From contig JAIVFH010000051.1 in assembly GCA_025765595.1 (NCBI GenBank), forward strand, positions 124,001 through 188,000: DNA of 64,000 nt, read 5' to 3'. Positions 22,441 to 34,092 of this stretch are shown here, piece by piece. The notes under the pieces were generated by a model that was not told the origin of the DNA, made no database searches, and was given only the letters and a program-made list of their open reading frames with translations. This DNA comes from Obelidium mucronatum (taxonomy: Eukaryota > Chytridiomycota > Chytridiomycetes > Chytridiales > Chytriomycetaceae). The translations under genes were made by a program, and so were the position numbers. Numbering within the stretch: the first letter of the stretch is position 1; each line of letters starts with the position of its first letter.

Positions 22441-24085
22441 TTAGACAACTGGCTCACGCGGTCCAACGGCCGTCGACGCAGCAGACCGCATACTCCACAA
22501 CCGCGTCAAAGTCCCAGAAATCCCTCCAGGTGCCGCCTGAGGAGGAGGAGGAGCAGAAACAGTTTCTTCCACAACAAACACTGGAAACAATCCCTTCCGA
22601 ACTTGCTTCTCACTATGGTTGAACCCAACTGCCCATCCATCCTTCAAAAACTTTTCCACAGTCACCAAATCACCCACTTGAATTCCCAATTCGTCGTTTC
22701 GCTTGGGAGAGTAAGGGTACTGTGCTTCGAAACGGATCAGCGATAACTCCTTGTCTGAAAGAACAGCGTCTTCTACGGAGTCGCTGCTGACTTCGTTGGC
22801 GTTGGCAGACAGTAACTGAGGAGCATGGTATTGACGAAGTGGTGTGCTGACTCGGTAGTTGTAATCCTTTTGCATGGGATGGTCCAAAGGCAGTGATGCA
22901 ATCGATCCAATTGTGGTATGCAAAGTCTTTTCAATGCGTTTAGAGATATCCGTGCTTTTCATTAACGTGTGTGTTTCGTTGGTTATATTGTCCACAAGTT
23001 CCAAGATTGGTGCAAGCAGTGGAATTCTAAAATTGTTTTGAGGTATTAAATAAATAATTACGATTTCCCCCCCTCTTTCAAACTTAAACTTACAGAGTAT
23101 TTCTTTGTGCGTCAAAGTACCGCAATCCATGTTCGACACGGGCTGCGCCTGTTGCCCTTCTCCCAACGATACCAAGCCCTGCTCCCACAGGATTACCCAC
23201 GTTGCTGCCAATACTACCTCCTCCTGCAGATCTGTTTAACGTAACTGCTGCTTTGATCTCTTCCTCACCAAGAGGCTCTTTTGCATCAGCCAGCATTCGT
23301 GGTGAAATAAAACTATTCCCCACTTCATCATCATCATCATCGTCCCATTGAATCTTCCTAATGGTTTCACCACTACCCTTCTTTTCAATTAAATTCTCTG
23401 AATCTTCTTCACTCTGACTCTTGGCATTTTTCGCTTGTTCCCTTAAAAGAGACACATTCTTGACCGTAACTCGTTTCCCAGCCGCCAAAAGAGATGCACC
23501 GCCACCAATACCAGCAACAGTCCCATACGAATTATTCTGACTCGCCAACGCCGCCCGCTCCCCCTTCTGACTCTCCACTTGTTTCCCATATTCCCCAGGA
23601 AGATACACTCGACTCTGGCTTTCATGGCTCCTCTCATACGACCGTCCGTTCAGCTCCACGCTTTCATCGCCATCAAGGTTTTTGTACTTGCGGTTCTGGA
23701 TATAGTTTTTGGTTCTCACGATCGCTAGCCACAAGAGGAAACAAAAGAGGAAGAAGCCAAGCGTGGATCCAACGGCTATTGCTGCGATGCTTTTGTTTGA
23801 TACGTCAATGTCTGGTTCTTGCTGTGGCTTGGTAGTGGGTGTGGATTGTACAGGGATTGTTGTTTGTTCAAGTTGTGGCTGTTGAGGGGGTTGAACCTGA
23901 GCGGGTTCAATTGGGACTGGAGCTGCTGCAACAGCTGGTTCGACAGGAGCAGGAGGAGGAGGCAATGCAGGCTCGATTGGTTGAACAGTCGGTTGAAGTG
24001 ATGGAGGGGCAGGGGCTTGTTGTTGCGGTTGTTGTTGTTGTTGGTCGCCACCAAAGACTTGTGCAAACCCTCTCTTTTTGGGCAT
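22441..24085 (-). CDS. Single-pass membrane protein with C-terminal SH3, copy B
   Basis: Two exons, 24085-23094 and 23026-22441, join in phase (GTAAGT donor, TTTTAG acceptor) to about 525 residues without frame breaks. Order: Gln/Pro-rich ectodomain to residue ~90, one helix (IAAIAVGSTLGFFLFCFLLW), basic stop-transfer, SRVYLPGEYGKQ (shared with the next gene), an acidic patch (WDDDDDDEVG), RRATGAARVEHGLRYFD, PLLAPILELVD, then SH3 (AQYPYSPKRNDEL, DGWAVGF, GLFPVFVVEE) with the usual aromatic and Trp positions. The SH3 would bind proline motifs in cytosolic partners. The design suggests a surface sensor or scaffold like Fus1. No TM signal peptide precedes the helix, so it is a signal anchor. Confidence 0.75.
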
Positions 24086-24172
24086 CTTTTTTAATTTTGA
24101 TTGATTCGGTTTTCGTCACCATGTATTATTTTATCAGAGTCGTTTCTTGCTTTAATTGGTCCGATATATATT

Positions 24173-24811
24173 TTACTCAATGCGTTCGTATCCTTTCACT
24201 TCAGCGCCGCCCTTTGTCAATTCCTTCATTTCTATCCGCAAATCATCGTCCTTCTTGCTAATAAACTGTCTCCCGTATTCCCCAGGGAGATACACCCGAC
24301 TTCCAGACTCAGCACTCCGCTGTGGCTGTTGCTGTTGCTGTTGTGGAACCCCCTGACCCACTGCAGCTTGCTGACTGTTGTTGTTATTATTGGCCCCCAC
24401 AAATCGGCCATCGACAAACAACCCCAAATCTTCTTGCTCCCTTCGCAGCTTCTTGTTCTTGAAGTAATTGATTGTTCGAACAACTACAAGCCAGACAAGG
24501 AAAAAAAAGAGGGCTACACCGACTGTGGCTCCCACTGCGACACCTGGTATCACCTTTTCAGAGATTGGAAGGATGTCTGATGAGGTTGTTGTTGTTGTTA
24601 TTGATTTGGTGGCTGTTGTTGTTGTCGTTATCTTTGTTGTGGTTGTGGTTGTGGGTCTTGTTGTTGGTATTGGTTCTAAAGTGGTTGAAATGGTAGCTGT
24701 GGCTGACTCAGGGCCAGAAGAGGCGCCTTGATTTGATGAACGAGTGTCTGAAGTTGTGAGAATCCAATGCGGTGTTGAGGTTGAGCTTGTTGTTGTTGTG
24801 CGATCTGCCAT
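24173..24811 (-). CDS. Single-pass membrane protein with Thr-rich ectodomain, copy C, no SH3
   Basis: One exon, 212 residues. Residues 1-90 are extremely Thr/Ser-rich (TTTTTTKITTTTTATKS) and likely O-mannosylated. A helix follows (GVAVGATVGVALFFFLVWLV), then a basic stretch (NKKLRREQ), a Gln-rich run and SRVYLPGEYGRQF, the motif also present in copy B. The protein ends soon after with no SH3, so it is either a truncated paralogue or a co-receptor type. The Thr-rich part is encoded by GTT/GTG-like microsatellite DNA, which tends to vary in length. Its start lies 112 bp from a divergent gene. Confidence 0.65.
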   Translation of the reverse strand: MADRTTTTSSTSTPHWILTTSDTRSSNQGASSGPESATATISTTLEPIPTTRPTTTTTTKITTTTTATKSITTTTTSSDILPISEKVIPGVAVGATVGVALFFFLVWLVVVRTINYFKNKKLRREQEDLGLFVDGRFVGANNNNNSQQAAVGQGVPQQQQQQPQRSAESGSRVYLPGEYGRQFISKKDDDLRIEMKELTKGGAEVKGYERIE

Positions 24812-24923
24812 TATTTGTGGTCTCTTTCAGGGTGGTGGCTCTCCACCTATTTTTTTGCGGAAGTTGAATCGAACCTTTCTGTGATCTAAAAATAGATTTA
24901 ACAGAATCTCCGTTTTAACAGTC
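24812..24923. promoter_or_regulatory. 112-bp divergent promoter region
   Basis: The start codons of copy C (minus) and the transposase-like gene (plus) are separated by 112 bp. The two genes are not related in function as far as can be seen. No clear TATA or known element is visible. Confidence 0.35.
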
Positions 24924-27900
24924 ATGCCGTTGTTGGCCCAGATACAATGGAGAGGGCAACCGCTGTGTCCAGTATATATCGAACCGACCTCTAACACAAG
25001 CTATTACAATGTTTCAAGCTTGCCTAAGCTCTGCCCCTCAATTTCATCTGAGCTTCCAGCAGGACTGCGATCAAAACTGATTTCAGCCAAATTAATTCAG
25101 AAGGTGAACATTGATCGAACTGGTGTAAAGAATGTTCTATCATTTGGTGGAGTTCAACTCTACGTGCAATACTTCGGGCAGGAGCTTCTATCTTCCATGA
25201 ATTGCCCCATATCTCGTGCCACAATTGCGCAGCTGCTAGACGCAACTTTCGACATCATCAATCTTCTTCAGTTGGAGAATATGCAATCGATAGCAAACGT
25301 ACAGCAAGAGAGTGTCACTCAATTGGCGCTTGCAACACATCTCCAACACACCCAAGATCGATTGAACCAATCGATTTCCTGCAATCGCAATCTTCAACAA
25401 TCAGTTAATAATCTTCAATCGTTAAATACCCTCCTTCAAGCAGACTGCAACAAGCAATGTAGCTTGCTCAGAAGTCAATTGGCTGCAGCTGAAACCAAGT
25501 GTGCAAGCTTTCGACAGTCGAATCAAACCACTGCCGATGAGTTACGTACCTGTCGAGTTGATCATGACCGGCAGGTTTTTGTGAATCGTCGTTTGCAGGA
25601 AGAGCTTGCAAAGAATCGGCTCACTCAAACGGCAAGACAAACCTTGCGATTAGAAAAGGAACGAAATGAGTATAAAGAAAAGAGTGCTTTGAGACAGCGT
25701 CGTGTGGATCAGTTAGAACGAGAACTGGCACCTTTCAAGGCGGTTTTCAGTGGCACAACAGGTGGTCGATTCTTCAACCAGATTGTTTCCGTTAAAGAGT
25801 TGGATACGAGGGAGGTTACCCAGCGAGTGCAAACAAGGATGGAGATGTTGGATTTATTGAGTCTTGCGTTGTCGATGAATGTATTGAACAGCAGCCGTTT
25901 GATTTGGGATTTGATTTATTCGCAAGTATGTAGTGACAGTTAACAAGAATCAACCTAATGCAATGTTTATTAGATAAAATTCTTCACCGTAAAAAGCTTT
26001 CATGGTCCCGTTGTTTTCCACAAACTGTTTTCTCCTCGGCTGCTGCTGTTTCTAGACAAGTATTATGCCAAATGTGGCCGAGCGCCATACGATCTGTTAC
26101 GCGGGATGGGATCGGATGGAGATGATGAAACCAAACATGAGCCAATCTCATTCCAGGGGTTTATTTGGCTTCCTCATGCACGAACCATGCAAAAGCGCTT
26201 TGCTGATTCTACAGAAAATCTGCAGTATATTGGGTACGATGATACAATTGGTAAATTAATTGCGGCACGGTTCCATGAGATTCAGTTGCAAGCTCAGGCC
26301 AAAGGAAGGGCCGTGAAGTTGATCTTGGGGACTGACGAAAAAGACATTGGAATTGTGACAGTTGTTGTGGAGGTTATCAAGGGCCGAAAACGGGTGCGAG
26401 GAACTCAGGATTATGGGGGATTTGAGGAGGAATTTCAAAGCTGGATCATTCCTGGCTATATGACTAGTCTTCGAGACCTAGAAAAATTAATTAATGACAT
26501 CTGGGATGACTTCAAGTGCTTGGAAACTTTTCTACTTGGGCAAGCACGACCAAAAGACTTCAGTTTTGAGTATTCCGAAGTACCGCAGTATATCATCACT
26601 GTCATTCGAGCACTTGACGATTGTCTTGGAAAGTGCTGCACACTTCTCCCTCAAAGACTTGTGGACGCCACTGCAGCCCGAGATGCTCGGATTAAAGACA
26701 ATGAAGAAAATAACAAAACGCAATTCATGGCGCTTCTTGCATTACAACGAGCAGAAATTCTTGTTAAAGAGCTCACAAGTTGTTTAAACGAAATCCCTGA
26801 AACAATCAATCAACTTGCTGCAATAGAGTCTGAACTTGAAAACCAAGCCATTCTTGGAAACGGACCTTTTTCAGGACTTACAGCGGCCCATCAAGTAGTT
26901 TCAATGGAAAAGGTCAACATTCTTCAAACACTGGGGACTGCTGTGAAACTGAACGAGAAAGTTCACATCATTCTGTCGCGTCGAGCTCATAAGCTGCAAG
27001 TTTATAAGCTTTCAGACACTCAAAGACAGCTGAACGAAACTCTGGCAATGTTCTATGTTGAATCAATTGATGAGAAACGAAGTCGTTTGATTGAAAAACG
27101 ACTCCTTGAAATTTGCAGGTACTTTTGCTCCCTTGTGCAAATGATTGTACATTAAAACAACTCAAGGAGCAAGAATCTTCCAGTTATTATATGCGCTTAT
27201 GACGGCGCCTCCCATGCCCTCGTGAGGCGTTCTGGTATGGATGGTGAAACGCCAACCCTTATAACGTCACTTGTGGCATCTATTGCAAAGGACTTGGACA
27301 AACTTTATGTGGGGTACGGAAAGACAAAACGAATGAAAACCCATCTTTTGGAAATATCCAAGAATATCGTAAAGAACGCCTCATGGATCAAACTTACCAA
27401 TCATCGAGCCAGTAAATGGTTCAAAGTACCCCCCATTGCAACTGCTGTTGAAATTATGCATAGTGAGGATTTTAGCGGGTTGCTCGACACTATCATTGTT
27501 GAATCCAAGAACTATTTAAGCTTGGGATCCTGGCACATTTTCCGTGAAGCCATTTGGCAGAATCAGGAGGAGTTTGATGGGGAAGCATTCAATTTCGAGT
27601 CAAGGATCAATTCCATACGTCTTGATTCCATGGATATTGTGGATGCTGATGGTGTTCAAGTGTGGGCTCCGTTTCTTTTCTCATTCTTGTGCACCTTGTG
27701 TCGACTTCCAGTCCTGAAATTTCATGAAACTCGAGAATGGCTAGTCAGACATTTGTTTCTGGAGCAAACCCGCAGTGAGCCTTTCTGGCTGGATCATTTC
27801 TACAAGCCAGATCGAAATTCTGCAGACCCAACACACAACATCTGGAAGATTATTGATCCTCCTCATTTCATGAAGAGACTGTCCACCCAAATATCTGGCG

Positions 27901-28933
27901 TCAAAAGCGGATACAAGGATTTTACAGATAGAAAACTGTACATTCAAATTGCCGAGACTCTGGAAACAAAACTACTGCCCCTTTTCTTTACAAAGTACCG
28001 CGACAAAATGAATGTACTGGATGCATTCTCTTTGTTTGGTTTGGATGTAGAACTAAAGGCACAGGAATTTGGGAACAGACGTGTTGCAAGCTTTCTTCGA
28101 CTTGTTCGACGCTTCTATGAAGCATGTGATTCTTCTGGTCTATCGGCTGAGCATCGAAATGAACGATTTGATGACATGTGGGAGTGGCTGGAGCTGCACT
28201 ACTTTCCAGAAGTCTTTGGGAATATTCCGTCAGACTCTGTTCCAGCTCGGCCTCATGGTGACAGAGACTTAGAAGAGCCAGTTTTCTTTCGTTGGGAGAA
28301 CAAAGCTCTCCCATCCGAGCTAATGGAGGCAATTGCAAGCTTTATCGACATCCGAAACCAAGTGAAGAGTTATCTGGAATCAGAAAGCTTTAATAACCCA
28401 GATAGTATTCTTGCCTCCTTGGTTGAACGAGCAATGGGGACAAACAATCTTGAGACTGAAATGTCTATATTGCGGTTATTTGAGGGGATCTTGACAAGTG
28501 GTCGGGTTAGCCAGGTGGATCCAATCAAAGCTCATCTATCTGTACGAAAAGTTCGATATACCCAGCTATTACAATTGCGATTGGGAGCAGATATTGATAT
28601 AGGGTATAGAGAGGCTCCATCGCGAGGCCGTTCATATAAGGAACATGATGAAGGAAGATGGGAAGCTGAATTGGGTGATGAAGACACAATTAATACCAAC
28701 AGGTGATGTGGGTTATATGGCTGTTATCTGATTAATTGTGATTCTGTAACAGGCACGCAAAAGAAACATCTGCCGATAAAATGAAAAACTCCAGCGCCTT
28801 AGCTCTTCGGGATTCAACCATTCGTGACAAGCATCGCGTGAATATGGATGCTGTTATTCTCACATCATCCAAGTCTTTGAAGCGGAAACAGCCAATCGAT
28901 TATGATAATGATGAAGATAAAGAGAACAATTAA
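24924..28933 (+). CDS. Large RNase-H-fold transposase-like protein, uncharacterised
   Basis: Four exons (24924-25925, 25974-27118, 27167-28702, 28753-28933) join in phase to 1,287 residues with no frame breaks. The N-terminal third holds a coiled coil (~110-290). Next comes FIWLPHARTMQKRF, like the LPS-x-RTL motif ahead of P-element/THAP9-type catalytic cores. Candidate acidic positions are LILGTDEKDI, VIICAYDGASHAL and IIDPPHFMKRL, the last like the D-x-H-x-x-KR motif of several animal and fungal DDE transposases, followed by FLRLVRRFYEACDSSGLS. The C-terminus is basic with a KRK-type nuclear signal and ends DNDEDKENN. The function is unknown. It may be a transposase or a domesticated one. 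No flanking repeats were found. Confidence 0.6.
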
Positions 28934-29007
28934 TTACACTAATCCATCTTTACTCCTTTGCTGTATGGAAGAAAACAAAATGTTAATACGTCTTTTCAAG
29001 TATTTAT

Positions 29008-29053
29008 AGAATGGTCAAGTGACCCGAGAAAACTCGGGTCACTTGACCATTCT
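29008..29053. repeat. Perfect 21-bp inverted repeat, AAAA loop
   Basis: Arms 29008-29028 and 29033-29053 are exact reverse complements (core GTCAAGTGACCCGAG) around a 4-base loop. It lies 75 bp after the stop of the transposase-like gene and about 255 bp from the convergent Kch1-like gene's stop. In RNA this makes a very stable hairpin. It could mark a 3' end, or be a small MITE-like palindrome. The rest of 28934-29307 shows no gene. Confidence 0.85.
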
Positions 29054-29307
29054 CGCAGCAAACTAGGGTTTCCAAATCTGATTTTTGAATGATAGTGAAA
29101 ACTCTGTGGCACAACCACCACCCTGGGTCTCTTTTTGATGGAATGAAATGAGGTTCGAAGGTACTTCTGATTGGTTACAAAAATGAAGACATGAAATGTC
29201 AAAAAAAAACCACTCAATAATAATAATAACAGAGATAGATAATTTATGATACTATATGAAAAAAGAAAGAGGGGGGGAAAACAAAGGCATAGAAATTGTC
29301 TCTCTCT

Positions 29308-31051
29308 TTATCTAATAAGAGGCTCTCCACTCATTGATCTTCCATCTCCATTATTTGAAAGCGGTGAAAACTGTGAACGGTATGATTGTTGATATCCACT
29401 GTGGTTTGACGGTGGCGGTGGTCCACTGGGAGGGGGCGGCGGAGGTCCAGGTTGCTGGTATCCTTGTACATAGTATGCAGCTTGTTGTTGTTGCTGTTGG
29501 TACATGTTCTGAGGAGGTGGTTGTGGTGGTGAAACTCCATATCCAGCACCTTGGTACATTTGTGAAGGAGGCTGTCCATAATACGGCTGGTAATTGGCAA
29601 CGCTTCCTTCTCTCACACTAATCCCCTCTGGATAAGAACCAGAATACGATTCTGTATCCAAATCGACATCACCAACGTTTGGTAAGGTGGGTCGCACTTT
29701 CATTCCCAATGGAGGAGCAGTGGCAGTAATTGATGGATCACCTCGTTCGCCTTGTGCCAAGTTGCGTGCTTGGAGTTTTCGGTTCACTTCTAGTTCGTGG
29801 AGTTCTGCTTGTCGCGCTTCTTGGGTTCGTTCTCGGACTTTCCGTTTTAATAGTTCAGAGATTCTTGTTGGTTGGTGAGTGTCGTGGTTAGAATGATGGG
29901 AAAGATATATCCGTTATGGTACGATAGTGACATCGCCCTCGGCAACAAACATAGCGCCTTCGGCGTACAAAATCACACAAACACAACACACACCTCTTAT
30001 CAATCTTGTGACAAACAAACTCCTTCAAATTCCCGCGAATCTTGTACAACAAGGGAAAATAACAGAAAAACGCAATCGCAATCGCCACAAAAGAAATGGC
30101 CCACATGGCAAGAGAAAAGACAGTCAACAAGAGAGTAGCGAAACCAATTGGATCAGAAAGACGGTTCCCACTCAAGAAGGCAAATGCATTCCAGAATTGA
30201 ATGATTGGGTTCGAGTATTTGTCTGCAGGACGGATACTGACGTGTAAAATGTCGTACAAGTTGAGTGCGTTTACATAGACTCTGTGGAAGGTGTTAAGTT
30301 TCAGATTTTACATGACTTTGGCATGATGCTGTTATGATACCTGGGAAACTCGGCCAGAAACAGCCTCCTCCAGCTCTTGAAGGTAAAGTAGACAAAAAAC
30401 GCCAGCTTGTCGACCCCCGAGCGCGCATTCAGGATCTCTTCAAAGAAGCAGTAGTGTGGATAGCTCTTGAGCGCGTAGTAGCGGTACGCGACGTGGTTTG
30501 TCAGGCTGCGGGCAATGTCTCTGCTCTTGACGACGTGGAAGCCCTTGCGGTAGTCCCACGCCAGCAGCGCAAGCGACATCACGATGGACGCCAGCATGAT
30601 CCACGGCCGCGCCGCAGCGGGCGCAATCTGGTGCGAGACGCTGCCCTCGTTGAGCTTGTTGCACACGACGCCGGTGATGGCCGTCAGGTCGACTGTGGTC
30701 ATGTTTGCGGGGCATTTGAAGCCTGGGTCCAGGGCGCCGTTGGTGATCAGAAGCGCCAGCAGCGCAATGTCGGCTGTGTACACAAGCACGGACTTGACCG
30801 TCAGGAAGAAGATGAACGAGTACTGCAGCTTGCGCGTCCAGCTGTCGTCAATCTGTGTGCGTGCGGGGTGTTAGCGGATGGTCACTTGGCGGGTGTCATG
30901 CTTCGTACATGGTCATCAAGGTCGATGTAGTCGAACTTGTGGTCCCTAGGTATGTGATTCAACTGTTCAGCCATACACCCAGTTACACCCAAAACTGAAA
31001 TGCTTACGGATACTCCTCTCGTTGCCACTTGGCTGCCTCACAGCATCCCAT
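29308..31051 (-). CDS. Kch1/Prm6-like membrane protein, copy 1
   Basis: Exons 31008-31051, 30909-30945, 30341-30852, 29994-30281 and 29308-29873. Conserved blocks match fungal Kch1/Prm6: FDYIDLDDH, a long stretch of TM helices, KSRDIARSLTNHVAYRYYAL, SYPHYCFFEEI, FKSWRRLFLAEFPR, FFCYFPLLYKIRGNLKEFVC. In yeast Kch1 and Kch2/Prm6 promote K+ uptake that activates the high-affinity Ca2+ influx system during pheromone response. The tail is cytosolic, Pro/Gln-rich with poly-Pro runs (GPPPPPPSGPPPP), a likely SH3 or profilin ligand. The start is MGCCEAAKW, whose MGCC could be myristoylated and palmitoylated. Introns match the paralogue exactly in position. Confidence 0.8.
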
Positions 31052-31209
31052 TTACAGTGTTGGTTGTGTTTTTTATGAGTCAAATTTAAGAAATTGGTTT
31101 TTGAGTACAACCCAATGTAATGCCCTTTTACTATATTTCCAAACGGTTATTATAACAAAACATAACGAACGAACAAGCATTAGAAAAGAAAAGAGAGAAC
31201 AAGAGCGTA

Positions 31210-33550
31210 TCACCGCTGTTCCCCACTTCTCATTGATCCACCACGAGGCGCCGGCCGTCCAGACTGTTGCGGCTGGACAAACCGCTCCCCTCCTCCATAC
31301 TGCTGCTGAAACTGTTGCGGTGGACCAGGAGGCGGCGGAGGAGGACCACCACCCCTTCCTACACCAGTAGATGCATTAGAACCCGACAATACTGACTCAT
31401 TATCTCTCGCAGATCGAGGAGATCCTGGAAGCTGCTGGTGAATCGACGAAGGATTCGTTTGGTACTGAGGTGGAGGTCTGCTTCTCACACTTTCAGAACT
31501 ACCACCTGGCGACATTGGAATCCATTGCTGTTGCTGCTGCTGTTGATACTGCAGGTACCCACTATTTCCACCCATATTCTGCAATGGAATCGCATCCCCA
31601 CCAAACGATCCATTCCGATCCTTTCGCTCTCGAATCAAAGGCTGCCCGGATCCAGCCGCGTACCCAAATGAACTCGTTTCACTACTCGTACTAGGACTAT
31701 CACTGTGATTACTCCTTGCCAGACTATGATACTGTGGGTTCTGGACAGGAAACGGTCCGTTCAAGAAATTCGCGGGACTGTTTGATCGGTACCCATTGTT
31801 GTTGTTGGTGTTGTTGTTTGGTGGAAATGGACCGAATCCAGAAGGCGGCGGTGGTGGTGGAAGGCCGTTCGGGTTATACATGATTCCAGATGGTGGCGGC
31901 GGGGGTCCTCCCATCATTCCTGGTGGAGGCATAATCGGCCCTCCGTAACCTCCAGGCGGTGGAGGCAGGACTCCATATGCAGGTCCAAATCGTTGACCAT
32001 TCCCACCGCCGTAGTCACTACCCGGTCCACCAAAAGAAGCATTATATCCAGATCGGTTATCATAATCAGGACCATCTAAATCCACATCAATGTCAGGTAA
32101 AGTTGGCCGCTGTGTGAGTCCCATAGGCGGTGCTGGTTTGAATGAAATCGAGTCGGGATGATCAGGATCGAATGAATCATGTTCCCCTGCTGCACCTCCT
32201 CCTTTGCCAGCACCTCCACCATCTGTATTCTTGGCACGAGTTTTCAGTTGTTGGATGCGTTCGAGTTCAGCAAGTTCGGCTTTCCGTGCTTCTTCTGTTC
32301 TCTTTCGGGATTTCTTTTTCAAGAGTTCTGAGATTCTATCGAAAAAAATACATTGACGACATTATTAGCTCAAACAAGGGCGTTCAAAAAAATTCCCTTA
32401 AAACACCGCCACCATACCTCTTATCAATCTTGTGACACACATACTCCTTCAAATTCCCACGCACGATATACAAGAGCGGGAAATACATGAAAAACGCCAC
32501 AACAATAACACAAAATGAAAAAAACCACATTGTGATTGTGAAAGTGGCCAAGACTGTCGTTGCCAATGCAACACCATTGGATGCTCTTGATTCATAGAGC
32601 CTGCCAAAGGCCACACCGTATTGTATGAATGGGTTGTCGTATTTGAGGTAATTTGGGATTAAGGATGTGAGGACATCGTACATGTTTAAGGCGTTGATGT
32701 ACACTCTGTTTTTGTTTTGTGGGAAACCAAAACGAAAACAAAAAACATTAGCAAACAAACAACAACCAACACTCATTAAAAAAAAAACTCAATTCAATCA
32801 CCTCGGAAACTCTGCCAAAAACAACCTCTTCCAACTCTTGAACGCAAAGAAAACGAAAAACGCAATCACATCCACCTGCTTCCTCGAATTCAAAATCTCT
32901 GCAAAGAAGCAATAATGCGGATACGATTTCAACACGTAATACCGATACGCTACATGATTCGTCAAGGAATAAGATATATCTCTTGACTTGATCACGATCC
33001 GGCCTTTACGCCAATCCAACAAGAGTAACACGAGGGACATGATTACAGAGGCAAGCATGATCCATGGACGTGCTTTTTTAGGGGCCAGGGTTTCTGTTAT
33101 TCCTTTACCGGAACAGAAGATGGATGCGATTCCGTTGCTAATATCGTTTGTTGATGTTGAGTTTGAAGATGTTGTGCATGAAAAGTTTTGGTCAAAGACG
33201 TTTGATTGGATCATGAGGACTAGAATTGTGATATCGGCGGTGTATACGAGGACGGATTTGACGGTGAGGAAGAATATGAATGAGTATTGCAGTTTGCGGG
33301 TCCAGCTGTCGTCAATCTGGGAGGAAATAAAAAAAAATGTTTTGATGAGTTTCACAAGGAGGAAGGGTGCGCATAAGGAATGCTGTTGCATTCTTTTCCT
33401 TACGTGGTCATCTACATCAATGTAGTCGAACTTATGGTCGCTGAAAGTGGGAACAGGAAGTAGTTAAAAACGGTGGCTCATGATGGGTGCTTGGGGATCA
33501 AGCAATGTGACTCACGGTATATCCTCCCGCTTCCATTTCGGCTGCGACAT
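31210..33550 (-). CDS. Kch1/Prm6-like membrane protein, copy 2
   Basis: Exons 33516-33550, 33404-33440, 32802-33316, 32418-32705 and 31210-32335 join in phase. The start MSQPKWKRED at 33550 lies in the same place as in copy 1. Shared blocks are FDYIDVDDH, WTRKLQYSFIFFLTVKSVLV, KSRDISYSLTNHVAYRYYVL, SYPHYCFFAEI and MYFPLLYIVRGNLKEYVC. The cytosolic tail (~370 residues) starts with a charged coiled coil (RTEEARKAELAELERIQQL) and is rich in Pro, Gly and Asn with several poly-Pro runs. The two genes are tandem duplicates; core identity is high while the tails differ strongly in length and sequence. The inferred role is low-affinity K+ transport at the plasma membrane. Confidence 0.8.
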
Positions 33551-34092
33551 TTCGAATGTTCAGCAACGGGGCGCAGAACAGAAGTGGAAGGTTGAAAGTG
33601 GGTTCTGGCAACCACAGCTGCAAAAGTTACAATAATGAAAGATTTGAACCAAAAAAAATTCCGTTGAGGAACTCGTTTGAAGTTCTATAAATAGATTGAC
33701 CATTTAACAGAAAAGGAAAGAGTAAACCCGTCGTGAAAAGAATAAAAATAACCGCTGTAGCTCGCATCCCCGTTCCGCTCAGGGATTTATTTCAAGAGCG
33801 ATTTCTCCAACGCTATCGCTTTTAAATATAAAGTATTGAAAAGAATCTTAGTATCTTAAACTTTTGGACATACGCCAATACGTTTATTTCTTTTGATATA
33901 TATAATTGGTAGGAAAGTTTATTACTAATCCGCAAAAAAGAGCAATGATTTATAGTTTTTCAATGCTTTTTATTCTTTCAAAACATATGAGTATGGGTGT
34001 TGTACAGGTTTTCCCAGCTGTGGTTGGCTGGTCTCCATTGATGTTCGTTCACTGTTCTTGCCAAGTTACAAAAATTATACCCAAACCGCAAC
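33551..34092. other. Intergenic region, AT-rich
   Basis: No gene is recognised between the Kch1-like start (minus) and the P450 start (plus), so this holds two divergent promoters. It contains a short imperfect inverted repeat (AGCGAT and ATCGCT near 33800-33825) and AT-rich stretches. Nothing more specific is visible. Confidence 0.3.

Noticed and set aside
22024..22750. Basic Arg-rich open frames on both strands
   Set aside because: They are alternative frames of the Pro/Ala-rich membrane proteins and have no start context or homology.
24570..24700. CRISPR-like or minisatellite array in the GTT/GTG-rich stretch
   Set aside because: It is an imperfect microsatellite coding for a Thr-rich ectodomain on the minus strand, without spacers.
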